Shown here: piece by piece, positions 8,275-16,390 of the stretch
Numbering within the stretch: position 1 is the first letter of the stretch
Layout: the number at the start of each line of letters is the position of its first letter
NCBI GenBank assembly: GCA_903897155.1
Contig: CAIUAO010000049.1
Location: 1 to 50,165, forward strand
Reading direction: 5' to 3'
DNA: 50,165 nucleotides
Source of the DNA: an uncultured Actinomycetes bacterium
GTDB taxonomy: Bacteria > Actinomycetota > Actinomycetes > Nanopelagicales > Nanopelagicaceae
Position numbers and translations under genes: made by a program
Notes under the pieces: generated by a model
Databases searched by the model: none
Told to the model about the DNA's origin: nothing
The model's input: only the letters and a program-made list of their open reading frames with translations

Positions 8275-9009
8275 TTAAATGAATTGATGCGCCGCTAAAG
8301 CAACTAGCGGCGCAAAGATCAAGGCGGGCAATAGATCTCCAATAGATATCATCTTGATATTAAGTAATCTTAATCCAATTCCAAAGAGCATTACTCCCCC
8401 GACTGCTGTTAGAGATTGAATCTGATAAGGGCTCAAAATATTTCCAAGGAAATATCCGATAATCGTCCAGCTAAATTGATAGATGCCTACAGGGATCGCC
8501 GAGAAGGCAACTCCCCAGCCAAATGTTGAAGCAAATGCCATCGCAGCAAAGCCATCTAGAGTGCTCTTAAGCACGAGCTGTGAAATACCAGTATGCATTC
8601 CATCACTAATGCTGCCCAAAATTGCTAGAGGACCAATCGCAAAGAGAAGGGAGGCAGCCATAAAACCTTCGATAAACGATCCCTTATCTTTGCTTGCAAA
8701 GCGGGATCTAATAGTCAAGCCAAAGTTTTCTAGACGCGCTTCAATGTGTAATGAATAGCCCACGATCCCGCCCAGCACAAGTGCTGCAAGAGTTCCAAGA
8801 GTTGTCCACCCGACTGGAACGGCGTTTACAAATGAGGGCCTCCACACACTTCGCAAATTATCAGCAGCATTGATGAGAGTAATACATCCCAAGATGTCTG
8901 TAATGAGTACGCGCAGTCGATCAGGAAGCCGATTTCCACCAAGTATCCCAAGTGTAGAACCAAGAATAATCGTGCAGATATTTATGCACGTTCCAATACC
9001 AACAAACAC
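8275..9009 (-). CDS. DUF554 family membrane protein
   Basis: A 244-residue integral membrane protein with about seven hydrophobic segments and the DUF554 signature (GTCINICTIILGSTLGILGG at the N-terminus, GPLAILGSISDG and LKSTLDGFAAMAFASTFGWGVAFSAIPVGIYQ in the middle). The repeated glycine-rich helices suggest a small-molecule transporter or channel, but no substrate is established. The GTG start overlaps the uppP stop by one base (TAGTG), so it is likely translated by coupling. Its last codons contain a perfect 10-bp hairpin (8288-8314). Confidence 0.88.
   Translation of the reverse strand: MFVGIGTCINICTIILGSTLGILGGNRLPDRLRVLITDILGCITLINAADNLRSVWRPSFVNAVPVGWTTLGTLAALVLGGIVGYSLHIEARLENFGLTIRSRFASKDKGSFIEGFMAASLLFAIGPLAILGSISDGMHTGISQLVLKSTLDGFAAMAFASTFGWGVAFSAIPVGIYQFSWTIIGYFLGNILSPYQIQSLTAVGGVMLFGIGLRLLNIKMISIGDLLPALIFAPLVALAAHQFI
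8288..8314. terminator. Perfect 10-bp hairpin between convergent genes (possible bidirectional terminator)
   Basis: TGCGCCGCTA and TAGCGGCGCA flank a 7-base loop. The hairpin lies inside the last codons of the DUF554 gene and 26 bases after the adh stop, so it could end both transcripts. No strong T-run follows on either strand (ATCAATTCATTT on the minus side), as is common for actinobacterial terminators. Confidence 0.55.
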
Positions 9010-9866
9010 TAGAAGCCAAACTTGATGATTGAGATCAAGCCAATCAACAAACAGTAGAAAGCAAAGGGGCGTAAAGATTGAGTCTTAAACCACCTAATTA
9101 GGACTTTGACGCTTATAAATGTGGCGAAGAATGCAACTACGGTTCCAACAAGTAGTGGCCCATAAAGTCCGCTAAGCCCACCATGCGCCAACTTAGGTAG
9201 CTTGAAAAGTGAAGCACCAAGTATTACTGGCAAGGAAAGTAGAAATGCAAAATCAGCAGCTAGCGAGCGAGAGAGGCCACGAAGCATTCCAAATGACATC
9301 GTCACGCCAAAACGGCTGATACCGGCAAAGAGTGCCGCGCTTTGGCCAACGCCGATGACCAGCGCTTGACCATTTGAAATTCGCTCAACAATCGCTACGT
9401 CAGGATCAGAAGTAGTCAGATGGACATGTCTGCGACTAGTGAGTCGTTCAGCACCAAGAAGAATAAGGCCGTTAATAAACAGAAAAATTGCCGCACTTAA
9501 AGGCTTCTGAAAGTTTTTAAGGAAAAAATCACTAAAGACAACGCCTATGAGACCAACAGGAATTGTTCCAATCAACAAGAGCATGAAGACCCTAAAACCT
9601 GGTTCATTTTTCTTCAATGTGAGAGTAGAGCGAAGAATCACGATCCAGCGAGGTGCAAATGCAATAAAAAGTGCAATAGCAGAGCCAAGATGTAACGCAA
9701 TTGCCACGAGGAAATAGGTTGGCGATTCGGAGAATGCTGCCCAGCTTCCACCAATCCACGCAGGGACAAGAACCGTATGACCCAGGCTTGAAACCGGAAA
9801 GAGTTCAGTGATCCCCTGCAATAAACCCGTAAAGACTGCTTGTAGGTATGAAAAATGAAAGATCAT
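9009..9866 (-). CDS. uppP: Undecaprenyl-diphosphatase, UppP/BacA type
   Basis: An integral membrane phosphatase that converts undecaprenyl diphosphate to the monophosphate, recycling the lipid carrier for peptidoglycan. The 285-residue protein has several hydrophobic helices. The two re-entrant motifs are present in the divergent form of the LFPVSS subgroup: GITELFPVSSLGHTV near residues 18-32 (usually EFLPISSSGH) and GISRFGVTMSFGMLRGLSRS (usually PGxSRSGATI). The catalytic Glu of ITE and the Arg of SR are retained. The ATG at 9866 overlaps the ABC ATPase stop by 4 bases. The alternative is a UppP paralogue with another polyprenyl substrate. Confidence 0.85.
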   Translation of the reverse strand: MIFHFSYLQAVFTGLLQGITELFPVSSLGHTVLVPAWIGGSWAAFSESPTYFLVAIALHLGSAIALFIAFAPRWIVILRSTLTLKKNEPGFRVFMLLLIGTIPVGLIGVVFSDFFLKNFQKPLSAAIFLFINGLILLGAERLTSRRHVHLTTSDPDVAIVERISNGQALVIGVGQSAALFAGISRFGVTMSFGMLRGLSRSLAADFAFLLSLPVILGASLFKLPKLAHGGLSGLYGPLLVGTVVAFFATFISVKVLIRWFKTQSLRPFAFYCLLIGLISIIKFGF

Positions 9867-10648
9867 CGCGCCGCCTTTGCAAAGAATCGTTGGTCTTGCT
9901 CTATAACTTCGATTGGAATTCCATAAGCAGCTGAAAGGTTTTCAGAAGTTAACACTTCTCTCAACGTCCCAGTAGCAATGATCTTTCCTGCACCTAATAA
10001 TAGGCAGTGTGTAGTGCCTTGCGGTATCTCCTCGACGTGATGGGTGATGATTACCGTAGCAGGGCTGTGTGGATCGATGGCTAGCTGATTCAAACGGTGC
10101 AGTAAATCCTCACGCCCTCCTAGATCTAAACCCGCTGCAGGCTCATCCAAGAGCAGCAACTCTGGGTTTGGCATTAATGCTCTAGCAATCAGGGTTCTCT
10201 TCTTCTCACCTTCACTGAGTGTGCCAAAGAGACGATCCTGTAAATCTCTGACGCCTAAAACTGTTAAAAGGCTAATTGCGCGAGATTCATCCCAAAGATC
10301 ATAACTTTCATTCCAACGGCCAATAATCGCGTAAGTGGATGTCATAACAACATCGATAACTCTCTCATCATCTGGAATAGCTGCAACGAGATTGCTAGAG
10401 GTAATACCAATGCGTGGTCTTACTTCAAAGAGATCCACTTCGCCAAGTTTGGAATCCAAAACAATCACACTTCCTGAAGTTGGATGAATCGCAGCTGATG
10501 AAAGTGAGAAGAGAGTTGTCTTACCTGCTCCATTTGGGCCAAGGACAACCCAGCGCTGATCTGAATCAACGCTCCAACTAATGGGGCCAAGTATCTGTTT
10601 GCCGCCCCTGACAACGGTGGCAGCATCAAATTCAAGGACGGTGCTCAC
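9863..10648 (-). CDS. ABC transporter ATP-binding protein without cognate permease
   Basis: A single-domain ABC ATPase of about 261 residues. Walker A is GPNGAGKTT, the signature is LSEGEKKRTLIARALM, Walker B is LLLLDEPAAGLD, and the switch His lies in VIITHHVEE. It resembles the Rv3041c-type ATPases found beside serB in mycobacteria, and serB is divergent here too. No permease gene is nearby; the downstream membrane genes uppP and DUF554 are not ABC permeases. I prefer GTG 10648 as start because TACTCT lies 7 bases upstream. An in-frame TTG at 10666 would add six residues and has no better signal. Confidence 0.88.
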   Translation of the reverse strand: MSTVLEFDAATVVRGGKQILGPISWSVDSDQRWVVLGPNGAGKTTLFSLSSAAIHPTSGSVIVLDSKLGEVDLFEVRPRIGITSSNLVAAIPDDERVIDVVMTSTYAIIGRWNESYDLWDESRAISLLTVLGVRDLQDRLFGTLSEGEKKRTLIARALMPNPELLLLDEPAAGLDLGGREDLLHRLNQLAIDPHSPATVIITHHVEEIPQGTTHCLLLGAGKIIATGTLREVLTSENLSAAYGIPIEVIEQDQRFFAKAAR

Positions 10649-10655
10649 AGTGCTC

Positions 10656-10661
10656 AGAGTA
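10656..10661 (-). promoter_or_regulatory. Possible -10 element for a leaderless ABC ATPase mRNA
   Basis: On the minus strand TACTCT is followed by 7 bases and GTG 10648. It would sit inside the longer TTG-started frame, so it also decides the start. Confidence 0.4.
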
Positions 10662-10703
10662 CTCAAGGGAGGAAAAAATACACGTAATGACTTCCAGACA
10701 GGC

Positions 10704-10709
10704 TAATGT
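10704..10709 (+). promoter_or_regulatory. -10 element of a likely leaderless ACT-serB mRNA
   Basis: TAATGT lies exactly 6 bases before GTG 10716, with no Shine-Dalgarno between. It is divergent from the ABC ATPase promoter. Confidence 0.55.
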
Positions 10710-10715
10710 CGCCTT

Positions 10716-10991
10716 GTGAACGCTACTAATCCAGAATTTACGGGACTTATTTTATTGGCTAGCCAAGATAAGCCAGAGGCTCCGCAGGAGCTCTTGGATG
10801 TCTTATCCCCATTTGTTATAACAATTATCGATGTTCAAAAGATTCAAGTCAGGGGCCGGTTGATTATGACCGTTCTTTTTGGGCTAGACCCGGCTCATGC
10901 GGATGCAATTGAATCTGATTTAATGAAATTCGGTGATGAGCGTGGATATGACGTTGCAGTTGATTTTGCCATAGAGGGTGAAACTAAATAA
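10716..10991 (+). CDS. Small stand-alone ACT-domain protein, SerB regulatory part
   Basis: A 91-residue protein that looks like one ACT domain (alternating hydrophobic strands LILLASQDKP, FVITIIDVQKIQVRGRLIMTVLFGLD, DVAVDFAI, with a helix between). In mycobacterial SerB2 and its relatives, ACT domains are fused ahead of the phosphatase domain and mediate oligomerisation and serine binding. Here the domain ends with its own TAA, which overlaps the ATG of the catalytic gene (TAATG). I infer a regulatory subunit of phosphoserine phosphatase produced in stoichiometry by translational coupling. A frameshift separating an originally fused gene is the alternative: the two frames differ. Confidence 0.75.
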   Translation: MNATNPEFTGLILLASQDKPEAPQELLDVLSPFVITIIDVQKIQVRGRLIMTVLFGLDPAHADAIESDLMKFGDERGYDVAVDFAIEGETK

Positions 10992-11665
10992 TGGATACTG
11001 AACAAAAGAAGCGTTTAGTTGTCCTTGATATGGACTCAACATTTATCCAGCAAGAGGTCATCGACCTCATTGCCAGAGCGGCAGGAGTTGGTGAGCAAGT
11101 AGCACAAATTACCGAGCGTGCAATGCGTGGTGAAATTGATTTCAAGCAGTCACTTTCTGAGAGAGTGAAACTTCTTAAAGACTTGCCCGTAGAAACACTT
11201 GAAAAAGTCCGCGAGGAAATTGATTTATCCCAAGGCGCAGAACGTATGGTCAAAGTATTGCAAGCCCTTGGCCATAAAGTTGCAATTGTTTCAGGCGGAT
11301 TTGAAGATGTCATAGGGCCTCTTCTTAAAAAGGTAGGGGTTGATTTTTACCGGGCAAACTCATTGGAAACTTATGAAGGAAAGCTCACAGGGGTAACTCA
11401 GGGGCCAGTAATCGATAGAAAAGCAAAGGCAGATGCGCTCAAGGAATTTGCCGCTCAATGTGGTGTCCCTCTAGCTCAAACAGTCGCCGTGGGTGATGGA
11501 GCGAACGATTTAGACATGATGGCGCTGTCTGGTTTAAGTATCGCATTTAATGCAAAACCGCTCGTGCAAGCGGCAGCAAAGGCAGCAATTACAGATGGTA
11601 ACTTGGAAAATGTACTTTTCCTGATGGGCATTACTCAAGAAGAAATTGACAGTACTGGTCTATAA
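10991..11665 (+). CDS. serB: Phosphoserine phosphatase, catalytic domain only
   Basis: Hydrolyses O-phosphoserine to serine, the last step of serine synthesis. The 224-residue protein is a complete HAD phosphatase: nucleophile motif DMDSTFI (12-18) followed by the QQEVIDL substrate region, motif II Ser in VSGGFEDV, the Lys-containing DRKAKADAL, and motif III GDGANDLDM. No ACT domain is attached. Its ATG overlaps the stop of the preceding ACT-domain gene by one base, and only a distant weak GAGGG site is visible, so re-initiation after the upstream gene is likely. The 3' end overlaps the hisG 3' end by 6 bases tail to tail. Confidence 0.93.
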   Translation: MDTEQKKRLVVLDMDSTFIQQEVIDLIARAAGVGEQVAQITERAMRGEIDFKQSLSERVKLLKDLPVETLEKVREEIDLSQGAERMVKVLQALGHKVAIVSGGFEDVIGPLLKKVGVDFYRANSLETYEGKLTGVTQGPVIDRKAKADALKEFAAQCGVPLAQTVAVGDGANDLDMMALSGLSIAFNAKPLVQAAAKAAITDGNLENVLFLMGITQEEIDSTGL

Positions 11666-12505
11666 ACGACAAGCGTGGATATCTGTTACCAGAATTCCGC
11701 GAGCTCCGACTTTCCATAAGCTATCCATAATTTGATTGATTTCTTTTCTTTTCACCATCGCTCTGACTGCATTCCAATCACTTTTCTGCAGTGGAGAAAT
11801 TGTTGGTGATTCAATTCCAGGTGTCAGGGCGCACGCTGCTTCTAGATTCTCTTTTTTGACATCATAATCAACCAAAACATATTGGCGGGCAATGACTACG
11901 CCCTGCAATCTACGGAGTAAAGTTTCAACAGAATCAGAACGTTTTTGCCCCGGGCGTTCAATTAATATCGCTTCACTCTCCAAAATAACATCACCAAAAG
12001 TTGCAAGTCCTGCTTGGCGAAGTGTCCCCCCGGTTGAAACGACATCGGCAATTGCATCTGCTACACCCAACCTAACCGAGCTCTCTACAGCGCCATCTAA
12101 TCGGACTACTTCAGCCTTCACACCGAGTTTTGCAAGATATGTTGAAACTAATCCTGGATAGGCAGTCGCTATTCGCTTACCATTGAGATCACTTTCTTTA
12201 AAATTCTTCCCATGTGCGGCTGCAAACCTAAATGTACTTTTGCCAAAATCTAAAGCTAAGAATTCTTCTGATTTTGCTCCACTATCCAGGAGAAGATCTC
12301 GGCCCGTAATACCAACCTCTAACTCTCCTGAGGCTACATACAAAGCAATATCGCGTGGCCTTAAGTAATAGAACTCGACTTCATTATCGTTATCGATAAG
12401 TGTTAAGTCGCGCGGATCTGTTCGTTGGCGATAGCCAGCCTCTTTAAGCATCGCAATCGCATCTTCAGACAGTGAGCCCTTATTCGGGATAGCAACCTTA
12501 AGCAT
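11660..12505 (-). CDS. hisG: ATP phosphoribosyltransferase, long form
   Basis: Catalyses the first step of histidine synthesis (ATP + PRPP to phosphoribosyl-ATP). The 281-residue protein is the long HisG_L form, with catalytic N-terminal lobes (LKVAIPNKGSL, SGELEVGITGRDLL, and the PRPP loop region VSTGGTLRQAGL) and a C-terminal ACT-like regulatory domain (about the last 75 residues) that binds histidine for feedback inhibition. HisZ is not needed with this form. The start is ATG 12505; the TTG one codon earlier is less likely. It lies 29 bases after hisE, a standard actinobacterial hisE-hisG pair. Confidence 0.95.
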   Translation of the reverse strand: MLKVAIPNKGSLSEDAIAMLKEAGYRQRTDPRDLTLIDNDNEVEFYYLRPRDIALYVASGELEVGITGRDLLLDSGAKSEEFLALDFGKSTFRFAAAHGKNFKESDLNGKRIATAYPGLVSTYLAKLGVKAEVVRLDGAVESSVRLGVADAIADVVSTGGTLRQAGLATFGDVILESEAILIERPGQKRSDSVETLLRRLQGVVIARQYVLVDYDVKKENLEAACALTPGIESPTISPLQKSDWNAVRAMVKRKEINQIMDSLWKVGARGILVTDIHACRL

Positions 12506-12534
12506 CAAGCACCAAGCCTTCTTGTTGGAGTAAT

Positions 12535-12798
12535 TTATAGAACCTTATAAATATCTTCAGGGGTTAGCCCTCTTGCTAGCATTAAAACTTGTAAGCGATA
12601 GATGAGTTGTGAAATTTCAAGTGCTAGCGCCTCATCGCTTTCATGCTCCCCTGCAAGCCAGACTTCCCCGGCTTCTTCGATAATCTTTTTGCCCATTGCA
12701 TGAATACCCGCATCAAGTGAATCAACAGTAGATGAGCCCGCAGGCCTGCTCTTCTCAATTTCTTTTAGTTCCAGCCAAAGTTGATCAAAAGATTTCAT
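12535..12798 (-). CDS. hisE: Phosphoribosyl-ATP diphosphatase
   Basis: Removes diphosphate from phosphoribosyl-ATP, the second step of histidine synthesis. The 87-residue all-alpha MazG-like protein shows GKKIIEEAGEVWLAGEHES followed by LEISQLIYRLQVLML, the metal-binding E-E-x-x-E and E/D helices of the family; in many HisE proteins the second helix begins E-x-x-D-L, here E-I-S-Q-L. Its length is normal. Transcription probably starts at its own ATG: TACAAT lies 6 bases upstream, which would make hisE-hisG a separate unit from rpe. Confidence 0.92.
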   Translation of the reverse strand: MKSFDQLWLELKEIEKSRPAGSSTVDSLDAGIHAMGKKIIEEAGEVWLAGEHESDEALALEISQLIYRLQVLMLARGLTPEDIYKVL

Positions 12799-12804
12799 AG
12801 GTAA

Positions 12805-12810
12805 ATTGTA
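12805..12810 (-). promoter_or_regulatory. -10 element of a likely leaderless hisE-hisG mRNA
   Basis: On the minus strand TACAAT is followed by 6 bases (TTACCT) and ATG 12798. It is the closest to the sigma-70 consensus of all such sites in the window. Confidence 0.55.
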
Positions 12811-12838
12811 ATTGAGTAGGCAGTGAGTTGGCGGCTAA

Positions 12839-13501
12839 TTAATGTGATGCGGCATGGCGCAGAGAGGTAATCATCTCTTGCGGGCTATTTGCTCGATAAA
12901 TCGTGCTTCCTGCCACAAATGTGTCTGCTCCAGCATCAGCAGCAAGAATGATTGTTTCTAGAGTGATACCGCCATCCACTTGAAGCCACGGCCTTTCACC
13001 ATCTAAAGCAAGTATTGCCTCATGTGCCTGCTTGACCTTCGACAACTGATCGTTCATGAATGACTGTCCGCCAAAACCAGGTTCTACAGTCATCACTAAA
13101 AGCATGTCGACATAGGAAAGAAGGTGGGAAACTTCGCTCAGCGCTGTCTTTGGCTTAATTGCAATACCAGCCCGAACGCCTAAATCCTTAATAGCGTTAA
13201 TTGTATCTACTGGCGATTTACTCGCCTCAAAATGAAATGTGACACTAGCACTCCCGGCAGCAGCATAATCAACTGCAAGCTCATCTGGGTTGTGAATCAT
13301 TAAATGTGTATCTACCGGTATTTGTGAATAAGAGATTATTTCTTTAGTCTGATGAAAGCTAAAAGTTTGGTTTGGTACAAAAATATTATCCATAATGTCA
13401 AGATGGAGAAGATCAGCTGAAGACACTCTGTCTATCTCAGAATTTAGATGAGCGTGGTCAGCATTTAGAATACTGGGGCAAATCCTCACTACCTTACTCA
13501 T
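12839..13501 (-). CDS. rpe: Ribulose-phosphate 3-epimerase
   Basis: Interconverts ribulose-5-phosphate and xylulose-5-phosphate in the pentose phosphate pathway. The 220-residue TIM barrel has the expected metal and catalytic residues: PSILNADHAHL, HLDIMDNIFVPN (normally LDxMDGxFVPN; here the usual Gly is Asn), DTHLMIHNPD, MTVEPGFGGQSF and QVDGGI. The Asp pair and both His metal ligands are retained. It lies 28 bases downstream of rsmB, the usual actinobacterial rsmB-rpe order. TAAGGT sits 6 bases before the ATG, and AAGG could also act as a weak ribosome binding site. Confidence 0.94.
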   Translation of the reverse strand: MSKVVRICPSILNADHAHLNSEIDRVSSADLLHLDIMDNIFVPNQTFSFHQTKEIISYSQIPVDTHLMIHNPDELAVDYAAAGSASVTFHFEASKSPVDTINAIKDLGVRAGIAIKPKTALSEVSHLLSYVDMLLVMTVEPGFGGQSFMNDQLSKVKQAHEAILALDGERPWLQVDGGITLETIILAADAGADTFVAGSTIYRANSPQEMITSLRHAASH

Positions 13502-13507
13502 GTTCTA

Positions 13508-13513
13508 ACCTTA
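13508..13513 (-). promoter_or_regulatory. Possible -10 element upstream of rpe
   Basis: On the minus strand TAAGGT is followed by 6 bases (TAGAAC) and the rpe ATG. The same bases contain AAGG, so a conventional leader cannot be excluded. Confidence 0.35.
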
Positions 13514-13529
13514 TGGGATTCCTAGCCAA

Positions 13530-14891
13530 TTACTGTTTCTTTCTCAACAATGACATGAACATAGAATCAGATTCATTTTGGTGGGTCCAGAGCTGAATAG
13601 AGCCATCTGGGGTCACAACAGAGCTTGGGACTTGGGTAGGTAAGAATTCTTTAACGGGAAGTAGCTCCATCTCACCATGCCGGCGTAATGCATCTACAAC
13701 TTGAATCTTAGTTTCAAATAAATGAGGAGAACACGTTACGTAAGCAAGTATTCCTCCAGGATTTAGGATGCTTACCGCCGAATCAAGCAACTCTTTTTGA
13801 ATAAGCACTAGCTCTTTGAGATCTACTGCTGTGCGCCGCCAGCGTGCTTCTGGACGCCTTCTTAGAGCTCCGAGGCCAGTGCATGGGGCATCGATAATTA
13901 TCCGGTCGTAAGTTTTACCCAACGCAGGAAGGTCCTGCCCTCTGTACATAATCACATGTTCTTCAGGAATAACATGAGAAACAAGTCGAGCGCGATGTTC
14001 ACTTGGCTCATTGGCTGTAAAGAGATCCGCAGGGCGATCAACATGAAGCATGTTGTAAAGAGCAGATGCTTTCCCGCCTGGGCCAGCACACATATCTAGC
14101 CACGAAAGTGTTGCGGGCTCTGTCGCTGTATTTCTAAATATTTCTGCAACCCATTGTGAGCCGCGATCTTGCACACCCGCTCGTCTCTCTCTAATTGCTT
14201 TATATAGACCAGGCATTTGAAGAGCGGTTGCACCAAATTGTGTTCCGGATAACTCAGTTGCTCCTTCATCAAGGAGTTCATCGACAGTAGATTTACCCGG
14301 CCAGGCAATCAAATTTGGCTGCGCTGGCAGATTATCTGCAGCAAGTAACTTCTCCACCTCGTGCCAATCCCCTAAACCATCATAAAAAGAGCGAACAATC
14401 CACTCTGGATGCGAATAGATAACTGAAAGTGCTTTAGCCGGGTCTTCTGACTTTAGGTTTTCATATTTCTCATAAAACTGCTGATCCGCAGATGCTGCGC
14501 GCAATATCGCGTTTATAAAGCTACCTTTGGACTCCCCCAGTACAGCACGTGCAATTTCAACACTCTCACTTACCGCAGCGTGGTCTGAAACTCTCATCTC
14601 AAATAGTTGGTGAATACCCATTCGCAGGCAATCAACAACGCCCGAGTCTAATTCATTAAATGGTCTATCTGCTTTCGCTTCAATAAGTACATCGTGCTTA
14701 CCTTGCATTCTTAGAGTTCCATAAGCGAGTTCAGTTGCAAATGCACGATCTCTCTCTTCTAAATTTGATGCCTGCAATAACTCCGGTAGTCGCAAATTCG
14801 CATATGCGCCTTCGCGGTTAACTTGAGTGAGCAGTGTAAAAACCAATAAACGAGCCGGATCTGGCTTTGGTTTATGACCCGCATTTGCCAT
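13530..14891 (-). CDS. rsmB: 16S rRNA (cytosine-967-C5)-methyltransferase
   Basis: A 453-residue enzyme with an N-terminal NusB-like RNA-binding domain (about residues 10-140) and a C-terminal Rossmann methyltransferase. The SAM motif is LDMCAGPGGKASAL, motif IV is IIDAPCTGLGALRRRPEARWRR with the releasing Cys, and motif VI is YVTCSPHLFE with the nucleophile Cys. These two cysteines are the hallmark of m5C methyltransferases. The stop-to-start gap with fmt is only 6 bases, matching the conserved def-fmt-rsmB translation cluster. Confidence 0.94.
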   Translation of the reverse strand: MANAGHKPKPDPARLLVFTLLTQVNREGAYANLRLPELLQASNLEERDRAFATELAYGTLRMQGKHDVLIEAKADRPFNELDSGVVDCLRMGIHQLFEMRVSDHAAVSESVEIARAVLGESKGSFINAILRAASADQQFYEKYENLKSEDPAKALSVIYSHPEWIVRSFYDGLGDWHEVEKLLAADNLPAQPNLIAWPGKSTVDELLDEGATELSGTQFGATALQMPGLYKAIRERRAGVQDRGSQWVAEIFRNTATEPATLSWLDMCAGPGGKASALYNMLHVDRPADLFTANEPSEHRARLVSHVIPEEHVIMYRGQDLPALGKTYDRIIIDAPCTGLGALRRRPEARWRRTAVDLKELVLIQKELLDSAVSILNPGGILAYVTCSPHLFETKIQVVDALRRHGEMELLPVKEFLPTQVPSSVVTPDGSIQLWTHQNESDSMFMSLLRKKQ

Positions 14892-14897
14892 TATTTG

Positions 14898-15818
14898 CTA
14901 TTCAAATCTATCTTCAGCAGTTAGTCTGGCGCCTCGAGCAAAATCAGCACCACTCATACGTTTTTTACCAGCAGGGGTAATTGAATCAATGCTCAAAGTG
15001 CTATCGCCACAGCGGACAAGTAGGTTGTCATCAAAGAGGCCAACACTTCCAGGTTTCTTTAAATCATTGGGAGACAAATTTTCAGTTAGTTGATGGATAG
15101 CTATTCGCTCGCCCTTAAAGTTGCACCATGTTCCGGGGCGAACTGAAAGTGCGCGTGAAAGCCTAAGAATTTGGTCAGCTCCTTGATCCCAACGAATCTG
15201 TGCCATCTCTTTAGTGATTTTAGGAGCCAGACTCACTCCAGTAAGAGGCTGCGCTTTAGGTTTAACACCTTTCATTATTTCAGCAATTACATCAAGAATT
15301 CTCTTGCTGGCCAATTCGCTCATGGATTCAAGTAAAGATTCTGTTGTATCTGTGGGGGAAATTTGGACTTCTTCTTGGTAATACACGGGTCCAGTATCGA
15401 CACCTTTATCCAATTTAAATATAGATATTCCTGTACTGCTTTCACCTTCAAGGAGGGACCATTGAACAGGCGCGGCTCCTCTCCATTTTGGAAGCATAGA
15501 GAAATGAACATTGAGCCAACCAAAACGTGGGCCATGCAAAAGTTCAACAGGGATCATTCGTCCATATGACGCTGTAACAATCATCTGTGGTTGGGCGCTG
15601 AGTAAATGTTGGTTGAGCGAGGGTGTATCCCCAGGCTTTGCAACGGTTAGCCCTTTCTCATCTGCCCAGTCGGCAAGTTCAGTCTGTTTGAAAGTCTGTC
15701 CTCTCCCTGCTTTTTGATCAGGAGTTGTGATGACAGAGGCAAGACTGTGTGTAGAGCCAATAATTGCTTCGATCAACGGTCTAGCGATGAGGGAAGATGA
15801 TGCCACTGAAATCTGCAC
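14898..15818 (-). CDS. fmt: Methionyl-tRNA formyltransferase
   Basis: Formylates initiator Met-tRNA using 10-formyl-tetrahydrofolate. The 306-residue protein contains the catalytic core GWLNVHFSMLPKWRGAAPVQW (Asn and His; the usual S-L-L-P is S-M-L-P) and the Asp in LDKGVDTGPV. The C-terminal OB-fold tRNA-binding domain covers roughly residues 205-300 (RALSVRPGTWCNFKGERI). The GTG start lies 5 bases after the def stop. Formylase and deformylase are thus expressed together. Confidence 0.95.
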   Translation of the reverse strand: MQISVASSSLIARPLIEAIIGSTHSLASVITTPDQKAGRGQTFKQTELADWADEKGLTVAKPGDTPSLNQHLLSAQPQMIVTASYGRMIPVELLHGPRFGWLNVHFSMLPKWRGAAPVQWSLLEGESSTGISIFKLDKGVDTGPVYYQEEVQISPTDTTESLLESMSELASKRILDVIAEIMKGVKPKAQPLTGVSLAPKITKEMAQIRWDQGADQILRLSRALSVRPGTWCNFKGERIAIHQLTENLSPNDLKKPGSVGLFDDNLLVRCGDSTLSIDSITPAGKKRMSGADFARGARLTAEDRFE

Positions 15819-15823
15819 GTCGC

Positions 15824-16384
15824 CTATATTCCTAGGCCGCGAGTTGAATGTGGTGAAACTTTAATAAGTGGTGACTGCCCCGCAGCAGTAGCGCTACCAA
15901 ACCACTCACTTTCGCGAATCTCTTTCATTGCAGCCTTGCGGAGTTCAGCTGAAAGGCGATCAATGAAAACAATTCCATCAAGATGATCAGTCTCGTGCTG
16001 AATTGCGCGTGCCAAAAAGTCTGATCCTTCGATTGTTACTGGCTCGCCATGCATATTAAATCCCTTTGCAACAACACGCATAGACCTTGAAGTCTCATAT
16101 CGAATCTCAGGAAATGAAAGACAGCCTTCTTCTCCGTCTTGCAGTTCATCACTCAAATCAAGTGTGGGGTTCACAAGGTGGCCAAGTTCATCATCAACAT
16201 CCCAAACAAAAACACGAAGTGCCACACCAATTTGAGGAGCAGCAAGACCAGCTCCAGGAGCATTTTTCATTGTTTCAGTTAAATCAGAGACTAAAGTGCG
16301 CAACTCTTTGTCGAAGACTTCAACTGGAGAAGCCTTCGTCGTCAGGACGGGATCGCCGAAGAGACGAATAGATTGAATTGCCAT
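15824..16384 (-). CDS. def: Peptide deformylase
   Basis: Removes the formyl group from nascent proteins. The 186-residue protein carries all three motifs: GAGLAAPQIGV (motif 1), EEGCLSFPEI with the metal-ligand Cys (motif 2) and QHETDHLDGIVF with the two His ligands and catalytic Glu (motif 3). The C-terminal extension after DRLS is longer than in the E. coli enzyme, as often in actinobacteria. The start ATG is preceded by TAGAAT at 6 bases and lacks a close ribosome binding site, so a def-fmt-rsmB transcript may begin right at the ATG. Confidence 0.95.
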   Translation of the reverse strand: MAIQSIRLFGDPVLTTKASPVEVFDKELRTLVSDLTETMKNAPGAGLAAPQIGVALRVFVWDVDDELGHLVNPTLDLSDELQDGEEGCLSFPEIRYETSRSMRVVAKGFNMHGEPVTIEGSDFLARAIQHETDHLDGIVFIDRLSAELRKAAMKEIRESEWFGSATAAGQSPLIKVSPHSTRGLGI

Positions 16385-16390
16385 GTGAGT

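Noticed and set aside
10991..10993. Programmed frameshift joining the ACT protein to SerB
   Set aside because: No slippery heptamer or downstream stem is evident at the junction; TAATG re-initiation explains the arrangement more simply.
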